From: Phycisphaerales bacterium UBA854
GTDB taxonomy: Bacteria; Planctomycetota; Phycisphaerae; Phycisphaerales; SM1A02
Assembly: GCA_002295885.1 (NCBI GenBank)
Contig: DBGM01000007.1
Location: 1 to 24,267 of the forward strand
DNA length: 24,267 nt
Direction: 5' to 3'
Numbering within the stretch: the stretch's first letter is position 1; each line of letters starts with the position of its first letter. A program made the translations under genes and the position numbers. Under the pieces are notes generated by a model. That model was not told the DNA's origin and did not search any database. It saw only the letters and a program-made list of their open reading frames with translations. Shown in pieces: positions 22,217 through 24,267 of this stretch.

Positions 22217-24267
22217 ATGTGTCCCGCCCTCGCCGCCTGCCTGCTCGCCACCGCCCTCGGAGGCGATGCGTCCATCCTCCGGAGCACGGAACTTCCCACG
22301 TGGCCGCAGGCGACCTCCCGGGCCGGCTTCGTCGCAGGACATTGGAACGGCCGACTCGTGGTCGCCGGCGGCACCGACGGCAGCCGCCACCACGACGACG
22401 TGCACGTGCTGGATCTCGCCGAGGGAACCTGGACGGTTGCCGACGGAACCCTCCCGCGTCCGACCGCCGACGCGGTCAGCCTGACCGTGCCGGAACTCGG
22501 CATCCTGATCGCCGGCGGCACCGACGGCAGCAACCACCACGACGAGGTGTTCCTGCTTCGCGTCGAAGGGGACGTCCTGGACGTCGAACCGCTTCCGAAC
22601 CTGCCCGTGCCGACGGCCGCCGCCGCGGGTGCCCTGCTGGGCCGGACGCTGTGCATCGTCGGCGGACACGATGCACCGGCGGCCACCATCGCCTCCGACC
22701 GGCTGTGGACCCTCGATCTTTCCGATCCGGACGCCGGCTGGATCGAACGTACGGCACTGCCCGGCGGGGGCCGCATCCTTCCCACGACCGGTGTCCACGC
22801 CGATCGTCTCCTCGTGTTCGGCGGCCAGACCGTTGAAGGCGGGCGTCGCGCGGACCGGACCGACGCGTGGGCATGGAGTTCCACCGACGACGCGTGGACC
22901 GGTCTGGCCGAGCTGCCGTCCTCCGCCGTGGGCGCCGCCTCCCCCGCCATTCCGGTCGGACACGATGCGCTGGTCCTGCTGGGCGGGGGGCTCGACACGC
23001 TGCTCGTGTACGCACCCATCACCGATACGTGGCGAACCGCTGACCCACCACCGACGCTGGATGCGGACGACTCCGAAGCCGCCGGCGCGAACCGTCGAAC
23101 GGTGGCGGTGTCACCGACCGTGCCCCTGCCCGACGGCGTGGTGACGGCGGGACCGAACGCGGAGCGGCTCCTGATGATCCGCCCCGTGCTCCCCAGCGGC
23201 CAGCTGGCCTCGATGGACTGGATCGTGATCGCCTTCTACCTCCTGGCGCTGGTGGCGATGGGGTTCTACTTCGCCGGTCGTGAACACGGCACCGACGACT
23301 TCTTCCTCGCCGGCGGTCGAATCCCGTGGTGGGCGGCGGGCATCTCCATCTTCGCCACCGGACTGAGCGCGATCACCTTCATGGCGATTCCGGCCAAGGC
23401 GTACGAAACCGACTGGGTCTACTTCTTCACCCTCAACGGCGCCGTCGTGCTGGCTCCGGTGGTCGCCTACGTCTTCCTGCCGTTCTACCGGCGGCTGGGA
23501 CTGACGACGGCCTACGAGTATCTGGAGCGACGGTTCGGACCCTCGGTCCGCCTGCTGGGAAGCGGGCAGTTCATTCTCGCCCAGCTCGGGCGCGTCTCCG
23601 TCGTGGTGTTCCTGCCCGCTCTGGCCCTGTCCGCCGTGACGGGCATCGACGTGATCGTCTGCATCACGCTGATGGGACTCCTCGCGATCGTCTACACGGT
23701 GCTCGGGGGCATCGAAGTGGTCATCTGGTCGGACGTCCTGCAGGCGGTGGTGCTCATGGGCGGAGCGCTGCTGGCGATCTGGATCATGCTCAGCGACATC
23801 CCGGGAGGACTCGGGGGGGCGATCGAAGCCGCCGCCGCACACGACAAGCTCCGACTGATCAATCCGGGCTTCGACCTGACCCAACCGGTGCTGCTCGTGG
23901 TGATCCTCGGAACGCTCTTCAACAACATCATTCCCTACACCTCCGACCAGGCCGTGATCCAACGCTACCTGACCACGCCCGACGAGCGATCGGCCCGGTT
24001 CGCGATCTGGACCGGCGGCCTGCTGGCGATCCCCTCCAGCATCCTCTTCTTCGGCCTGGGGACCCTGTTGTGGGTCTGGTACCGGACGCACCCCGAGTCC
24101 CTGGCTCCGCTGGGTGCCGTCGACCAGATCCTGCCTTGGTTCATCGTGACCCAGTTGCCGACCGGGGTCAGCGGCCTGGTCATTGCGGCGATCTTCGCGG
24201 CGGCCATGAGCAGCATCGACTCGAGCATGAACTCGGTCTCGACGGCCTGGACGACCGACTTCCATCG
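22217..24267 (+). CDS. Kelch-domain / sodium:solute symporter fusion (3' partial)
   Basis: The frame is open from the ATG at 22217 to the window end (683 codons seen). Residues about 1-18 are hydrophobic and may be a signal peptide. Residues about 20-325 form a kelch-type beta-propeller with blade motifs LVVAGGTDGSRHHDDVHVLD, ILIAGGTDGSNHHDEVFLL, CIVGGHDAP and LLVFGGQT. From residue 333 (MDWIVIAFYLLALVAMGFYF) a solute:sodium symporter domain follows, with FFLAGGRIPWWAAGISIFAT, LSAITFMAIPAKAYETDW and, near the edge, AAIFAAAMSSIDSSMNSVST. Similar fusions occur with cyclically permuted mutarotase-like propellers next to sialic-acid or sugar transporters. I infer an outside-facing propeller that binds or epimerises the sugar then imported with sodium. 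It is divergent from the PqqB-like gene (92-bp gap). Confidence 0.92.
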   Translation, partial: MCPALAACLLATALGGDASILRSTELPTWPQATSRAGFVAGHWNGRLVVAGGTDGSRHHDDVHVLDLAEGTWTVADGTLPRPTADAVSLTVPELGILIAGGTDGSNHHDEVFLLRVEGDVLDVEPLPNLPVPTAAAAGALLGRTLCIVGGHDAPAATIASDRLWTLDLSDPDAGWIERTALPGGGRILPTTGVHADRLLVFGGQTVEGGRRADRTDAWAWSSTDDAWTGLAELPSSAVGAASPAIPVGHDALVLLGGGLDTLLVYAPITDTWRTADPPPTLDADDSEAAGANRRTVAVSPTVPLPDGVVTAGPNAERLLMIRPVLPSGQLASMDWIVIAFYLLALVAMGFYFAGREHGTDDFFLAGGRIPWWAAGISIFATGLSAITFMAIPAKAYETDWVYFFTLNGAVVLAPVVAYVFLPFYRRLGLTTAYEYLERRFGPSVRLLGSGQFILAQLGRVSVVVFLPALALSAVTGIDVIVCITLMGLLAIVYTVLGGIEVVIWSDVLQAVVLMGGALLAIWIMLSDIPGGLGGAIEAAAAHDKLRLINPGFDLTQPVLLVVILGTLFNNIIPYTSDQAVIQRYLTTPDERSARFAIWTGGLLAIPSSILFFGLGTLLWVWYRTHPESLAPLGAVDQILPWFIVTQLPTGVSGLVIAAIFAAAMSSIDSSMNSVSTAWTTDFH

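Noticed and set aside
1..24267. CRISPR arrays, insertion sequences, integrases or prophage genes
   Set aside because: I looked for regularly spaced repeats, transposase or recombinase motifs and phage genes and saw none. The only dispersed repeat is the 36-bp pair around the lemA module.

Overview
The window is compact, high-GC bacterial chromosome (about two-thirds G+C by eye), with about 20 protein genes, one tRNA and almost no non-coding DNA. The gene content fits a Gram-negative environmental heterotroph, and I would guess Planctomycetota (Phycisphaerae-like). Pointers are a lipoprotein with a C-terminal c-type heme motif, secreted M14 peptidases with Ca-binding-type inserts, a kelch/sodium-symporter fusion, a permease fused to signalling domains, and a tRNA without encoded CCA. 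This placement is inference. No rRNA or marker gene is present.

Layout. 1-1602: 3' part of a dihydrolipoyl-dehydrogenase-like flavoprotein overlapping a small membrane protein gene. 1603-3893 (minus): paaN-paaY, a phenylacetate-type aldehyde dehydrogenase and a hexapeptide protein, divergent from 4013-6715 (plus), an APC permease fused to PTS EIIA-like and RCK_C-like domains followed by an HdeD-like membrane protein. 6770-8080 (minus): a TPR protein, divergent from an HD-GYP phosphodiesterase (8282-9082), with a 38-bp nested inverted repeat between them. 9161-9291: a UUCG hairpin and tRNA-Arg(CCT). 9359-13796 (plus): an overlapping three-gene operon of an M14-like protein with a dismantled active site, an intact M14 carboxypeptidase and a Cupin_5 protein.

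13786-14643 (minus): a lipoprotein combining a dual-specificity-phosphatase motif with a terminal CxxCH heme site. 14688-15928 (plus): a zincless plant-type Fpg glycosylase and a DUF2237 protein. 15925-18991 (minus): glpK-glpD for glycerol catabolism. 18992-19558: the only long non-coding stretch, AT-richer, with hairpins, a sequestered Shine-Dalgarno sequence and one copy of a 36-bp direct repeat. 19559-21139 (plus): lemA and a partner membrane protein. 21162-22124 (minus): a PqqB-like metallo-beta-lactamase-fold hydrolase whose 3' end carries the second repeat copy. 22217-end: a kelch domain fused to a sodium:solute symporter, cut by the window edge.

Genes within strands overlap by 1-14 nt (ATGA, GTGA, TGATG), which implies translational coupling. 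Convergent genes meet with almost no spacer, and two pairs place both stop codons in one palindrome (TGATCA, CTAG). The points most worth follow-up are the degenerate M14 paralogue, the phosphatase-cytochrome lipoprotein, the permease-EIIA-RCK fusion, the zincless Fpg, and the direct repeats bracketing the lemA module.
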